Shown here: one piece after another, positions 8,558-17,247 of the stretch
How the letters are laid out: each line of letters begins with the position of its first letter
Position numbering within the stretch: position 1 is the stretch's first letter
Assembly: GCA_012520095.1 (NCBI GenBank)
Contig: JAAYOV010000028.1
Location: 1-34,035 of the forward strand
Length of the DNA stretch: 34,035 nt
Direction: 5' to 3'
DNA from: Tissierellia bacterium
GTDB taxonomy: Bacteria > Bacillota > Clostridia > Peptostreptococcales > Acidaminobacteraceae
Translations under genes and position numbers: made by a program
Notes under the pieces: model-generated
Databases searched by the model: none
The model's input: only the letters and a program-made list of their open reading frames with translations
Told to the model about the DNA's origin: nothing

Positions 8558-8836
8558 TTATTCTGCGTAGACGCTTACTTGTCTGCGATTTTTTCCTCTT
8601 CGCTCAAAACGGACGATGCCTTCGATCTGAGCGTACAGGGTGTCATCTCCGCCTCGGCCGACATTGTGACCCGGGTGGATTTTCGTTCCGCGTTGGCGGA
8701 CGATGATGGTCCCTGCAGGAATACGCATTCCGTCCCCTCGCTTGACTCCCAGTCGTTTTGCTCTGGAATCTCGACCGTTCTTTGAAGAACCGACGCCTTT
8801 TTTGCTGGCGAAGAGCTGCAGATTGACTCTTAACAT
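8558..8836 (-). CDS. rpmA: Ribosomal protein L27
   Basis: Component of the 50S peptidyl transferase region. The product starts MLRVNLQLF and then [15 protein letters not shown]. This is the Bacillota form with an N-terminal extension that Prp removes after LQLF to expose the mature Ala end. The rest shows the standard L27 blocks, including [10 protein letters not shown]. The 92 residues are normal. ATG follows AAGGAGG, and the start overlaps the prp stop. Confidence 0.97.
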   Translation of the reverse strand: MLRVNLQLFASKKGVGSSKNGRDSRAKRLGVKRGDGMRIPAGTIIVRQRGTKIHPGHNVGRGGDDTLYAQIEGIVRFERRGKNRRQVSVYAE

Positions 8837-9162
8837 TTGCCCATCCTCCTTACTTCTAACGACACATGATCAGGATATTCTCTTTCCAGTCCCCTGATCC
8901 CGATAAGTGCAACTTTCATGACCGCCTGTGCAGAAGGGCTTTTCCATCTCTCATCGACGATGCGAAAAATCATCCGACCCTCCGCGATGCGTTTTGTCAC
9001 CCTGAGGCGTAATCCGTCTGTCAGAGTATTGAGAACTCCGTACAGAAGAGAACTGACGCCCGCACAGACGATATCCGTTCCGGCTTCTGAGTGCATGGCA
9101 TGACCTGTGGACTTCAGTTCTCGGAAGTACCCGCCTTCCATGACCATGCTCACTCGGATCAT
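8830..9162 (-). CDS. prp: Cysteine protease Prp (L27 processing)
   Basis: Cuts the N-terminal extension of L27 in Bacillota and phages. Catalytic His is seen in [16 protein letters not shown] (His near residue 21) and Cys 12 residues later in the same segment, followed by AGVSSLLYG. Length is 110 residues. Its start ATGA overlaps the rplU stop and its stop overlaps the rpmA start. The L27 extension with the LQLF site in the next gene confirms the pairing. Confidence 0.95.
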   Translation of the reverse strand: MIRVSMVMEGGYFRELKSTGHAMHSEAGTDIVCAGVSSLLYGVLNTLTDGLRLRVTKRIAEGRMIFRIVDERWKSPSAQAVMKVALIGIRGLEREYPDHVSLEVRRMGKC

Positions 9163-9473
9163 GCCTGTTCGATTGCCTCAACTCTGAGCAAGGTAAAGGG
9201 CTGTCTGTGGCCTTTTTTCTTGCGAGAGTCTTTTTTTGCAAGATACTTGAAAATAATTACCTTAGGCGCTTTGCCCTGGGCGACGATGGTCGCCTTTACA
9301 CCGGCTCCTTCGATATATGGAGTGCCGATGAGTGTTTCTTCATCACTTTTGATCAGAAGCACTTTGTCAAGGGTCACTGAATCGCCGACTTCTCCACGGA
9401 GCTTTTCGACAGAAAATTCGGTGCCCACCTCGACGCGATATTGTTTTGCGCCGGTTTCCACGATTGCGTACAT
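9159..9473 (-). CDS. rplU: Ribosomal protein L21
   Basis: Component of the 50S subunit. The 104 residues begin MYAIVETGAKQYRVE, contain the basic KKDSRKKKGHRQ segment and end [11 protein letters not shown]. The start is ATG at 9471-9473 with GAGGAATGAT just upstream; a longer open frame runs through the leader but has no ribosome binding site and reads through the hairpin. It heads the operon rplU-prp-rpmA-obg-yhbY-nadD-yqeK-rsfS and has its own promoter and leader. Confidence 0.96.
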   Translation of the reverse strand: MYAIVETGAKQYRVEVGTEFSVEKLRGEVGDSVTLDKVLLIKSDEETLIGTPYIEGAGVKATIVAQGKAPKVIIFKYLAKKDSRKKKGHRQPFTLLRVEAIEQA

Positions 9474-9502
9474 ATCATTCCTCATTTCACTAGACTCGCC
9501 GT

Positions 9503-9529
9503 CAGAGGTGCTATGCTTAAATACCTCTG
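9503..9529 (-). promoter_or_regulatory. L21-type leader hairpin upstream of rplU
   Basis: CAGAGGT and ACCTCTG pair as a perfect 7-bp stem (9523-9529 with 9503-9509) 30 bases before the rplU start, followed by GACGGCGAG. Position and size suit the Bacillota L21 leader thought to mediate feedback by the ribosomal protein. No T-run follows, so it would act on translation or as a protein-binding site. Confidence 0.6.
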
Positions 9530-9547
9530 CCGAGCGGTTACCAAAAC

Positions 9548-9577
9548 ATGTTATCATATGTGGACTTGCAGAGTCAA
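9548..9577 (-). promoter_or_regulatory. Putative promoter of the rplU operon
   Basis: Minus strand: TTGACT (9572-9577), 18-bp spacer, TAACAT (9548-9553). The -35 is strong and the -10 is imperfect. It lies just upstream of the leader hairpin. Confidence 0.5.
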
Positions 9578-9897
9578 GGAAAAACATCTGCCTAAACATC
9601 TGTAAAATACATAAATAGTATAACACAGGGGACAGAGTTTTTACCCGATTTTTGAAGGCAACATCAACATCACTTAAAAGGGGGCAACCGGCTGCCGATA
9701 GAGTGCCGGACTCCACACAAAAAGAGGTCTAATTTCTATTCGCAGCAATCATATCCGAATAAAATAAATTGTATAAAAGGACACCGAACAAAATTAGATA
9801 CGATGAGATCTCTTGCAGGAGTCATAGAAACAAACACGAAACCGGACCCTGAGGATCTTTTAGTTCGATTCATCTCAGGCACACGAGTAAAATTTGC
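9578..9897. other. Intergenic, divergent between rplU and the DsrE-like gene
   Basis: No supportable gene. An open frame extending rplU upstream on the minus strand covers part of it without a start signal. This is the left edge of the interval that separates rplU from the RNase G block. Confidence 0.5.
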
Positions 9898-9903
9898 TAT
9901 AAT
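9898..9903 (+). promoter_or_regulatory. Extended -10 promoter of the DsrE-like gene
   Basis: TATAAT preceded by TGC (TTTGCTATAAT), an extended -10 element. No good -35 is seen at 16-18 bp. The start codon of the next gene is 33 bases downstream. Confidence 0.55.
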
Positions 9904-9935
9904 GAGAGCATCATAGACCTAAGGAGAGGTTTCAA

Positions 9936-10277
9936 ATGAGCAAAAAATATTTGATTTATGCCATGCAAGGCGAAAAAATGTGCTTTTTACATGCGCTTAT
10001 GAATGCCAAACAACTGAAGGCCAAGGGACACGAAGTAAAAATTGTTCTGGAAGGAGCCGCTTGCAAGCTGATCCCGGTTCTTGAAAATGAAAAGAACCCC
10101 CTCTATTTTGGACTGAAAGAAGACAAGACGATCGCAGGTGTCTGCCTGGCATGCTCCAAAGTCTTAGGCGTCTATGAAGCCAACGTGGCTTCGGGCATCC
10201 CCATGCTGAACGACATGATGGGCCACGCCGGCATTGCCCCCTATGTTGAGGAAGGCTATGAGACTTTGATTTTTTAA
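9936..10277 (+). CDS. DsrE-like small cytoplasmic protein
   Basis: Looks like the DsrE/DsrF-like group of small sulfur-relay or sulfur-responsive proteins. The 113 residues open with MSKKYLIYAMQGEKMC, a beta strand and loop typical of the fold. They contain Cys in EGAACKL (about residue 43) and a CLAC pair near residues 69-72, the place where related proteins carry the reactive Cys. ATG follows AAGGAGAGG. It is a single-gene unit between its own promoter and a strong terminator. The physiological partner is unknown; the MBL-rhodanese gene elsewhere in the window is another sulfur-type protein but is not linked to it. Confidence 0.7.
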   Translation: MSKKYLIYAMQGEKMCFLHALMNAKQLKAKGHEVKIVLEGAACKLIPVLENEKNPLYFGLKEDKTIAGVCLACSKVLGVYEANVASGIPMLNDMMGHAGIAPYVEEGYETLIF

Positions 10278-10365
10278 CCGAAAGTAGTTAGTGCTTAATA
10301 AGGGATCGGCCCGATGATCTGAGTTTCTCCCCGTCAAGAAGGTGGTAAATAATCATAAGACTTTT

Positions 10366-10403
10366 GCAACCGGTAATAGCCATGTCCCCGGTTGCTTTTT
10401 ATT
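10366..10403 (+). terminator. Intrinsic terminator after the DsrE-like gene
   Basis: GCAACCGG (10366-10373) and CCGGTTGC (10388-10395) form an 8-bp stem with a 14-base loop, followed by TTTTTATTG. Confidence 0.85.
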
Positions 10404-10810
10404 GTTTTCCTTTGTGAGATGGCCGATCACCACCGGGAATACGCTACTGAGGTAAAAGAGGATGTTTTGTATCTCTTCATCTTATATTCGGTCATATTTT
10501 TAAATCGTCTTCGGTTAGATTTTAGTTTTTTATTAGGTCAAATTACTTAAGGTAATCCTATAAACCCGGTCAAAAATTCTAAGATAGCTCTAAGCAACAC
10601 AACAATTTTCAAATTTCGTACTTTGTGGAGGCCCTGAAGCCTTTTGCTTACTGCATTTTTCCCCTTTAGCATGATTATGACATACTCCCTAGAAGAGAAG
10701 TCATAATTAAATGCTGTTTTTACATTCATAAAACCCAATGAAATCAAGCTTTTCCGGTTTAGCATTGGTTGTCATCAGGGATATATGAAATTTAAAAAGC
10801 AAACTTGGAT
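10404..10810. other. Intergenic, no convincing gene
   Basis: A 72-residue open frame lies on the minus strand at 10547-10765. It has no Shine-Dalgarno sequence, no recognisable family and an ordinary AT-rich composition. It could be a relic. Nothing else structured was seen. Confidence 0.4.
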
Positions 10811-11605
10811 TTAGTGTTTTTTAGCCTGTCGACTTTTATATCGGGTGTAAAACAAAAGCATTAGCCCAATGTTGATGATCAAGACCACAATACTGCCTTC
10901 GATTTTATAATCTCCTCCTGACAGAAGTTTGTTCCCTAAGGCAGCCATAGAATACAGGCTTGGATAATCATCTGCTAAGCTAACTCCGCCCAGAACAATC
11001 GCTCCAATAACATTCCAAATAGCATGAGCCATTATAGGTGCAATCATTGTTCTTTCTGATTCATACAGGGCAGTCATGAATAAGCACATAGTGATGACAT
11101 TTACTACCGAAAGAAATCCCGCTTCAATGGCTCCTCCATGTAAAAGTGTAAATATTATCGTCGTAACGACTATGGCTAGAGCCAAATTATACTTTATCTT
11201 CAGTAATTGATATAAATACCCTCTAATCAGCAGCTCTTGCATTGTCACGTTTATGAAAGCCGAAAGTATCCAGAGCCATAGTAAAGGCACATCATTCTTC
11301 TCGACAATCTCCAGTTGTTTCGATGCGAGAAGTATCGTTGCTGACAAGCCTATCCAGACGACTCCTGCAAGCATGCCAACCATTGTTCCCTTTATGCCGT
11401 TTTCAGTAACAGGTATTTTTACTTCGCCCCTTTCAATGAACAAAAAAACGACAGTAAATAAAACCAAAACGACAAAGGGTATTAGTTCAGCAGTAAATCT
11501 CCAAATTGCCGGATTCTCATTAGGGATATCGATCACGCCGGATAAAACGGCCCAGCCGAAGAAGAAAATGAATATTTTTAAAAAGGTAATAAGTGCTTTT
11601 TTCAA
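10811..11605 (-). CDS. CPBP-family intramembrane protease (Abi/CAAX-like)
   Basis: Polytopic membrane protein of 264 residues with about eight hydrophobic segments. The three family motifs can be seen: MQELLIRG (near residue 117, in place of EExxxR), FTLLHGG (near 151) and HAIWN (near 194). The first Glu of motif 1 is Gln; the second Glu and Arg are kept. Some relatives act in bacteriocin self-immunity, others have no known substrate. The start is TTG with GGAGGA upstream. It is a lone gene, divergent from the iron-box ABC operon. Confidence 0.85.
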   Translation of the reverse strand: MKKALITFLKIFIFFFGWAVLSGVIDIPNENPAIWRFTAELIPFVVLVLFTVVFLFIERGEVKIPVTENGIKGTMVGMLAGVVWIGLSATILLASKQLEIVEKNDVPLLWLWILSAFINVTMQELLIRGYLYQLLKIKYNLALAIVVTTIIFTLLHGGAIEAGFLSVVNVITMCLFMTALYESERTMIAPIMAHAIWNVIGAIVLGGVSLADDYPSLYSMAALGNKLLSGGDYKIEGSIVVLIINIGLMLLFYTRYKSRQAKKH

Positions 11606-11798
11606 GGCGAGTTCCTCCCGAATTCAACATTTACATATTTACTCTTATTACAACACCCACCATGAGAGATTCTGCTTTGAACCGACTCACGGAATACACC
11701 GTTTCGGTAATGCATATTTTACTGTATCGTTCAAAGAGCGCCAAGCATGAGTAGAAAAAAATTAAAAAGTAACAGAAAGCATTTTCTCTAAAAAGAGG

Positions 11799-11827
11799 TT
11801 GATGATGAAAAGGAATAGCGTTAGAAT
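11799..11827 (+). promoter_or_regulatory. Sigma-A promoter of the ABC operon
   Basis: TTGATG (11799-11804), 17-bp spacer, TAGAAT (11822-11827). The iron-box palindrome begins 13 bases downstream, around the expected start of transcription. Confidence 0.6.
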
Positions 11828-11840
11828 GATTTAACAAGGC

Positions 11841-11858
11841 AGTTAGTCATGACTAACT
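11841..11858 (+). promoter_or_regulatory. Perfect 18-bp palindrome, DtxR-family iron-box-like operator
   Basis: AGTTAGTCATGACTAACT reads the same on both strands. It has the TTAG..CTAA arms of DtxR/IdeR/MntR-type operators and shares GTTAG-N6-CTAAC with the site at 21093-21108 in front of the feo operon. Its position just after the -10 suits repression. Confidence 0.75.
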
Positions 11859-11898
11859 GATGAATTGAAATATATCAAGAATACTTTAGGAGAATTTT

Positions 11899-13659
11899 AT
11901 GGTAAATGTTTATAAAAAACTTATATCTTATGCAAAAGAAAAACGTCATTTTCTTTTTATGACGATTATATTTTCCATTTTGGCAGCTATAGTTCAAGTT
12001 TCGGCGTTTTATTATTTGTTTCAATTATTGGAGAACGTAATCGTACAAGTGAATATGAACGGCGCAAAAAAATATGCGTTTATGTTTGCGGGCTTTTTGG
12101 CGACCGGGGGGATTTTATACTTTTTGTCGCTTACGGTGTCGCACCTGTTTGCTTTCAGAGTTGAAACGAATCTAAGAAAATACGGCATTGACGGGCTTGC
12201 CAATGCCAGTTTCAAGTTTTTTGATGTCAACTCGTCGGGCAGAGTAAGAAAGCTGATAGACGACAACGCAGCTCAAACTCATATGGCTGTCGCTCATTTG
12301 ATACCTGACAACATAGGCGCCATGATCACCCCGATTCTACTTCTTATTTTGGGTTTTTTTGTGAGTGTGAGAGTGGGAGCCGTTTTACTTGTTATGACAA
12401 TGGTGAGTTTGGTTTTACTCAAGCTTATGATGGGCGAAGCTCAGTTTATGAAACGGTACCATGCCTCTTTGGAGAGACTGAGCTCCGAAACGGTTGAGTA
12501 CATAAGGGGTATGCAGGTTGTAAAGATTTTCGGTGTCGATGTACGAAGTTTAAAGGCGCTGAATTCCGCCATCAAAGATTATGCGCAGAATGCTCTTAGC
12601 TATTCACTGAGCTGCAAAACGCCTTATGTGTTATTTCAGGAATTATTCTTTGCTATTTCTGCCATTTTGATTCCTTTAATATTGCTGATTGTTGATTTAA
12701 GCGGGAACCTGAAACTTCTAAGTCTTGAACTTATCATGGTGTTTTTCCTCAGCGGCGTTCTTTATACTTACATAATGAAAGTAATGTATCTTTCCATGTA
12801 CATATTTCAAGCGCAGGATGCCGTCTCCAAGCTTGAAAATCTCTATGATGAAATGCATGAAGATGCGCTTCAGTTTGGAGATGAAACGGAGTTTTTAAAT
12901 CACAATATTGAATTTGAAAATGTAAGCTTCGGATATAAAAAGGATCATTTAATACTTGATCATTTAAGTTTTAAATTAAAAGAAAACAAATCGTATGCAT
13001 TGGTTGGCGCTTCGGGTTCCGGTAAATCAACTATTGCAAAACTTATATCCGGTTTTTATAACGTAAACGGCGGCGAGATAAAAATCGGAGGCAAGAATAT
13101 TACGTCTTATACCAAAGATGCTTTGATAAGCCAAATTTCATTCGTGTTTCAAGACCCTAAACTGTTTAAAACCACAATTTATGAAAACGTCGCTCTTGCC
13201 AAAAAAGGCGCAACACGTGAAGAAGTTGTTGAAGCTATGCGTCTAGCGGGGGTTGATGCCATAATATCTAAATTTAAAGATAAGGAGAACACAGTAATCG
13301 GTTCAAAAGGTGTTTATCTTTCGGGCGGTGAAAAGCAAAGGGTTGCCATTGCAAGGGCAATTTTAAAAAATGCCAAAATCGTTATTTTTGACGAAGCAAG
13401 TGCAGCTATTGATCCCGATAATGAACACGAACTTCAGAAAGCTTTTTCCAATCTTATGAAAGACAAAACGGTCATCATGATAGCACACAGATTGACGAGT
13501 ATAAGAAATGTTGATGAAATCCTGGTAATGGAAGGCGGAAAAATCATCGAACGCGGCAGCGATAAGGAGCTGATGAGCCGAGATTCGGTTTATAAACATT
13601 TTCAGAAAATATATAAAACGGCAAACGATTGGAGGGTCGCAAATGAAAGCGCTGTTTAA
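11899..13659 (+). CDS. ABC half-transporter, exporter fold, first subunit
   Basis: The 586-residue chain has an N-terminal type IV (exporter-fold) membrane domain with about six segments (residues 15-320) and a C-terminal ATPase. Walker A is GASGSGKST (near 369-377), Q-loop FVFQDP, signature LSGGEKQR, Walker B IVIFDEAS and switch His IAHRL. The catalytic Glu is present. ATG follows AGGAG. The 3' end overlaps the next gene by 17 bases, as in heterodimeric pairs. Such pairs include drug exporters and the siderophore importers IrtAB and YbtPQ; the iron-box promoter favours the second kind. The substrate is unknown. Confidence 0.85.
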   Translation: MVNVYKKLISYAKEKRHFLFMTIIFSILAAIVQVSAFYYLFQLLENVIVQVNMNGAKKYAFMFAGFLATGGILYFLSLTVSHLFAFRVETNLRKYGIDGLANASFKFFDVNSSGRVRKLIDDNAAQTHMAVAHLIPDNIGAMITPILLLILGFFVSVRVGAVLLVMTMVSLVLLKLMMGEAQFMKRYHASLERLSSETVEYIRGMQVVKIFGVDVRSLKALNSAIKDYAQNALSYSLSCKTPYVLFQELFFAISAILIPLILLIVDLSGNLKLLSLELIMVFFLSGVLYTYIMKVMYLSMYIFQAQDAVSKLENLYDEMHEDALQFGDETEFLNHNIEFENVSFGYKKDHLILDHLSFKLKENKSYALVGASGSGKSTIAKLISGFYNVNGGEIKIGGKNITSYTKDALISQISFVFQDPKLFKTTIYENVALAKKGATREEVVEAMRLAGVDAIISKFKDKENTVIGSKGVYLSGGEKQRVAIARAILKNAKIVIFDEASAAIDPDNEHELQKAFSNLMKDKTVIMIAHRLTSIRNVDEILVMEGGKIIERGSDKELMSRDSVYKHFQKIYKTANDWRVANESAV

Positions 13660-15364
13660 AAAACATTTTGCACTTACTGAGCAGGGTGCAACCGATCTTG
13701 TTAAATCAAGCCTTGCCACGTTTGCGGCATATGTCGTAAATATGTTTCCGGCGATGCTTTTGATGATGTTTTTTGATAAAACGCTGCTGCTTAACGAAAG
13801 GAGCAACGGGTTTTACTATGTTGCTTCCGCAGTTGTCCTTGTTTTGGTTTATATTGCTTTAAGCGTAGAATATGATTCGCTTTTCAACGCAACGTATAAG
13901 GAAAGCGAAAATTTAAGGATAGATATAGCAAGAAATCTCAGCGACTTACCCCTTTCTTATTTTTCAAAGCATGATTTGACGGACTTGGCGCAGACCATCA
14001 TGGCTGACGTTGCCACTTTAGAGCATGCCCTTTCCCATTCAATCGCTAAGATTATCGGGTTTGGCGGATTTTTTATACTTATTTCCTCCATGCTGCTTAT
14101 AAGCAACGTAAAGCTGGGGCTTTGCGTCATTTCTCCGATTGTCGTTTATTACACGCTGATATTGCTTTCTAAAAGGATTCAAACAAAAAGCTTTCATAAA
14201 TACTATAAAAAACGTCGGGAAAACTCCGACGGTTTCCAAGAAGCCATAGAACTTCAAGCGGAAATACAGAGCTTCGCAATGAGTGAAGATATTAAGAAAA
14301 AGCTGTACAGAGAGGTAGAAGAAGGTGAAAAAATCCACATCGCTTCCGAGTTCGTAGGTGTTACCATCTTGGGCTTGGCGGGACTTATCCTTTATATAAC
14401 GCACATCTTGGTGATTATTGTCGGAGTTTCGCTTTTAGCTGAAGGTGAGATGAACATTCTGTATTTCTTGGGATTCTTGCTGGCAGGGATCAAAATAAAG
14501 GAAGGCGCCGAGGCAAACGCCATGAATATGGCCGAACTCTTTATGGTTGATTCCGTTGTTAAAAGGATCGGTGAAATAAGAAACGTAAAAAGGCAAGAAG
14601 GTGAAGACAAAGAACTGTCCGATTTCGATATCGAACTCAAAGACGTATCCTTCTCGTATGACGACAGTGCAGATGTCTTAGACGGCGTAACTTTTACCGC
14701 AAAGCAAAATGAAGTTACGGCACTTGTAGGCAAAAGCGGGTGCGGAAAGACAAGTATTTTGAGGCTTGTTTCAAGGCTTTATGATGTAACAGGAGGCGAA
14801 ATCCTGATCTCAAACGAAAATATAAATAACATTTCCACAAAGTCGCTTTTTGACAAAGTTTCCATCGTGTTCCAGGACGTTACACTTTTTGACACTTCCG
14901 TAATGGAGAATATAAGAATCGGAAAACCGGATGCAACCGACGAGGAAGTGAAAAAGGCTGCCAAACTCGCAAACTGTGATGACTTTATTGAAAAACTTGA
15001 AAACGGATATGACACCTTAATCGGCGAAAACGGCGCCAACCTCTCGGGAGGCGAAAGGCAAAGGCTATCTATTGCAAGAGCGTTTTTGAAAGACGCGCCT
15101 ATCATTATTTTAGACGAAATAGCGGCAGCTTTGGATGTGGATAATGAAAACAAGATTCAGGATAGCCTGAATAAGCTCACAAAAGATAAAACCGTCCTGA
15201 TTATATCCCACAGACTAAAATCTATTCAGAACGTGGATAAAATCGTCGTTATCGACGGCGGCAAAGTCGAATCGGAAGGAAAGCACGAAGAGCTCTTAAA
15301 AACCTCACGAGTATATAAGGACTTAATCGACAAAACCGCGCTGGCTGAGGAATTTGTTTACTGA
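13643..15364 (+). CDS. ABC half-transporter, exporter fold, second subunit
   Basis: The 573-residue partner of the preceding gene, with membrane domain to about residue 310 and ATPase after it. Walker A is GKSGCGKTS (near 364), Q-loop VFQDVTLFD, signature LSGGERQR, Walker B IIILDEIAAALD and switch His ISHRLKS. Both subunits have consensus ATPase motifs, so both sites may be active. ATG lies inside the previous gene with TTGGAGGG 6 bases upstream, giving coupled translation. No terminator is evident after it. Alternative roles are peptide or drug export. Confidence 0.85.
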   Translation: MKALFKKHFALTEQGATDLVKSSLATFAAYVVNMFPAMLLMMFFDKTLLLNERSNGFYYVASAVVLVLVYIALSVEYDSLFNATYKESENLRIDIARNLSDLPLSYFSKHDLTDLAQTIMADVATLEHALSHSIAKIIGFGGFFILISSMLLISNVKLGLCVISPIVVYYTLILLSKRIQTKSFHKYYKKRRENSDGFQEAIELQAEIQSFAMSEDIKKKLYREVEEGEKIHIASEFVGVTILGLAGLILYITHILVIIVGVSLLAEGEMNILYFLGFLLAGIKIKEGAEANAMNMAELFMVDSVVKRIGEIRNVKRQEGEDKELSDFDIELKDVSFSYDDSADVLDGVTFTAKQNEVTALVGKSGCGKTSILRLVSRLYDVTGGEILISNENINNISTKSLFDKVSIVFQDVTLFDTSVMENIRIGKPDATDEEVKKAAKLANCDDFIEKLENGYDTLIGENGANLSGGERQRLSIARAFLKDAPIIILDEIAAALDVDNENKIQDSLNKLTKDKTVLIISHRLKSIQNVDKIVVIDGGKVESEGKHEELLKTSRVYKDLIDKTALAEEFVY

Positions 15365-15499
15365 GACATGAATCTATGTGTTCGCGAAAGATTTTCATTG
15401 CAGACATCTAAAATTATTTGTGCGTAATTTTAAGAAATGAGATTGGTTATAGGGAATTTTCTAAAATATTAAATGGTAAATAGTTAAACGTAAAAGACC

Positions 15500-15752
15500 T
15501 TGAGTCAAGTCCTTTGCATAAAACCGAGACATTGGATGTACTGAAACTCGTGCCACAAAGTTCTTGGGTGATCTTCACTGCGTTCATATTTCCGCGGCCT
15601 GTGTCTCAATTGATTCAGGATCGATTCTATTAAGAAGAATAAGAGCTCCGGGAGTCTGAGAAAGAAATCAATCTTTGACGATATCGGAGTCCGGTGTAAT
15701 ATTGAGTTGAGTCATTTTTGCTCCGTGTGGTTGAATGTTTTACTTGACTCAA
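15500..15752. mobile_element. Decayed IS256-type mini-element with 11-bp inverted repeats
   Basis: TTGAGTCAAGT at 15500-15510 is the exact reverse complement of ACTTGACTCAA at 15742-15752. The 231 bases between them contain the transposase relic. No direct target repeat was found by eye. The unit may be an internally deleted, non-autonomous copy, or the repeats may be chance remnants. Confidence 0.5.
15548..15715 (-). pseudogene. Relic of an IS256-family transposase N-terminus
   Basis: From an ATG at 15713-15715 the minus strand reads MTQLNITPDSDIVKD, stop, FLSQTPGALILLNRI, then ETQAAEI, stop, and RSPKNFVAR. This follows the order of the IS256-family transposase N-terminus, which starts MxQLNITLDxD and continues with an LLExILNQxLEAQ segment and a KNxRNG segment. 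Three in-frame stops and the loss of everything after about 55 codons show it is dead. The match is from memory of the family pattern, not from a database. Confidence 0.65.
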
Positions 15753-15922
15753 TGTTACACAAAATGGAGAAATGGTTCATCTTTCTATATTAATAGTGAG
15801 CATTTCTCAATTTACACCATTATAAGGGATTAATCTCTTTTCAAAAATTACATGAGTAGTTTCGAATTATAAAGCAGTAGTAGGTGTATGAGCCCTAATG
15901 GCAAATTTTGGTAGGTACCTTT

Positions 15923-17038
15923 ATGAAGAGACGAAAGAAAAACAATAAGAAAAATTATGGTTTTGGCACGATTGCAAAAGGCATCGTAGGCATCCTTCTG
16001 GCAGTCATCATTATCACAGTCCTTTTTGTGTTCATCATGCGCGGGGTCCAATATTTTTCCAATCACATTACTACTCCGAACGGAGTTGATGAAGGCATCT
16101 ATGTTCCGTTAGACGGACAGGAGCAATATTTGCTGATTCGTGGAGAAGATGTCAACAATCCGGTCATCATTTGGCTTCATGGAGGACCTTGCGGTCCGGA
16201 CGCATTTATGAATTATCGGTTTCAAAAATATCTTGTCGGACAATATACCTTCGTGAACTGGGATCAAAGAGGATGCGGAAGGACATATTTTAGAAATCGT
16301 AAAATCGACCCGAATAATCAAACGGCCACTTTTGAACAAGCACAAGTTGATCTTGATGAATTGGTGAACTATGTCTTAGATCGCTTTGATAAAGAGAAAG
16401 TCATTCTTGTGGGCCACTCGTACGGATCGGCACTTGGAAGCCGGTACACTTTAACTCATCCGGATAAGGTGGCGGCGTATGTCGGTATAGGGCAAGCGGT
16501 TGCGATATCAGAAAGCGAGATCTACAGTTATGAAGATGCTCTTGAAAAAGCGAAATCCCGGGGTGATGACACCACAGACATGGAAGCTGCTTATCGTGCT
16601 TTTTCGGAACATTTGACATTGCCTACTTTGATGCATCTCAGAGAATATACGCTTCCGTATCATCCGGTAGAAAGCGAAGCAAACAGAATATGGCTAGGCG
16701 TTGTATCCCCATATATGTGGCTGAATGATGTTCGCTGGTTTTTTAAACCGGTCGCAAGTCTTGAAAAATATACCGCTCTCAACCAACAGCTGTTTGATTT
16801 TGCCGCGGCAACCGATGTACGCGATTATGGATTGGAATTTCAAGTTCCTGTCGGTTTTATTTCCGGGTCGGAAGATTGGTTCACACCTGTCAAGTTTGCA
16901 GAAGACTACTATAATATGATTTCTGCACCGAAAAAGGATTTCGTTTTGATCGATGGTCTTGGTCATGCACCTAACTATGATTCTCCTAAAGAGTTTTGCC
17001 GTGAACTGGACACCATGCTTGATAGTTTTTTAAAGTGA
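15923..17038 (+). CDS. Membrane-anchored alpha/beta hydrolase (S33 peptidase-like)
   Basis: The 371 residues have a basic N-terminus (KRRKKNNKKN) and one hydrophobic segment near residues 20-45, so the enzyme domain should lie outside the membrane. The domain shows the oxyanion segment HGGPCGP, the NWDQRGCGRT segment typical of proline iminopeptidase relatives, nucleophile GHSYGS, acid GSEDWFTP and His GLGHAP. The full triad is present. The start chosen is ATG at 15923 with GGTAGG upstream; TTG at 15908 is in frame but has no site. Substrate is unknown; short peptides or esters are possible. Confidence 0.8.
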   Translation: MKRRKKNNKKNYGFGTIAKGIVGILLAVIIITVLFVFIMRGVQYFSNHITTPNGVDEGIYVPLDGQEQYLLIRGEDVNNPVIIWLHGGPCGPDAFMNYRFQKYLVGQYTFVNWDQRGCGRTYFRNRKIDPNNQTATFEQAQVDLDELVNYVLDRFDKEKVILVGHSYGSALGSRYTLTHPDKVAAYVGIGQAVAISESEIYSYEDALEKAKSRGDDTTDMEAAYRAFSEHLTLPTLMHLREYTLPYHPVESEANRIWLGVVSPYMWLNDVRWFFKPVASLEKYTALNQQLFDFAAATDVRDYGLEFQVPVGFISGSEDWFTPVKFAEDYYNMISAPKKDFVLIDGLGHAPNYDSPKEFCRELDTMLDSFLK

Positions 17039-17113
17039 TAGTAATGTTTTCTTAGGAATCAGAAATTAACGAAAAAAAACCAAAAAGGCATTATTTCGAC
17101 ATAAGCTTAAGCA

Positions 17114-17149
17114 AAAAAAACTAAAAAAAGCCCGCTTTTATTACGGGCT
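17114..17149 (-). terminator. Intrinsic terminator of the serC-serA-DUF1015 operon
   Basis: On the minus strand AGCCCG (17144-17149) pairs with CGGGCT (17129-17134) across a 9-base loop and is followed by seven T. It lies about 100 bases after the DUF1015 stop codon. Confidence 0.85.
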
Positions 17150-17247
17150 GATCTCAAAGGCCGCTTCTGCTCATTGAAACAAGTTTGGGGTCATTTTGAT
17201 TTCTTGTGTGGTTTTTTAACTTATTTTAATATAAAAACTCTATTTTT

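Noticed and set aside
9474..9716. N-terminal extension of rplU to 185 residues
   Set aside because: The extension runs through the leader hairpin and the promoter; ATG at 9473 has a good ribosome binding site and gives the normal L21 length.
10547..10765. 72-residue minus-strand open frame
   Set aside because: No Shine-Dalgarno sequence, no recognised motif; could be a relic but cannot be supported as a gene.
11631..11837. 68-residue minus-strand open frame across the ABC promoter
   Set aside because: It covers the promoter of the ABC operon and lacks a start signal.
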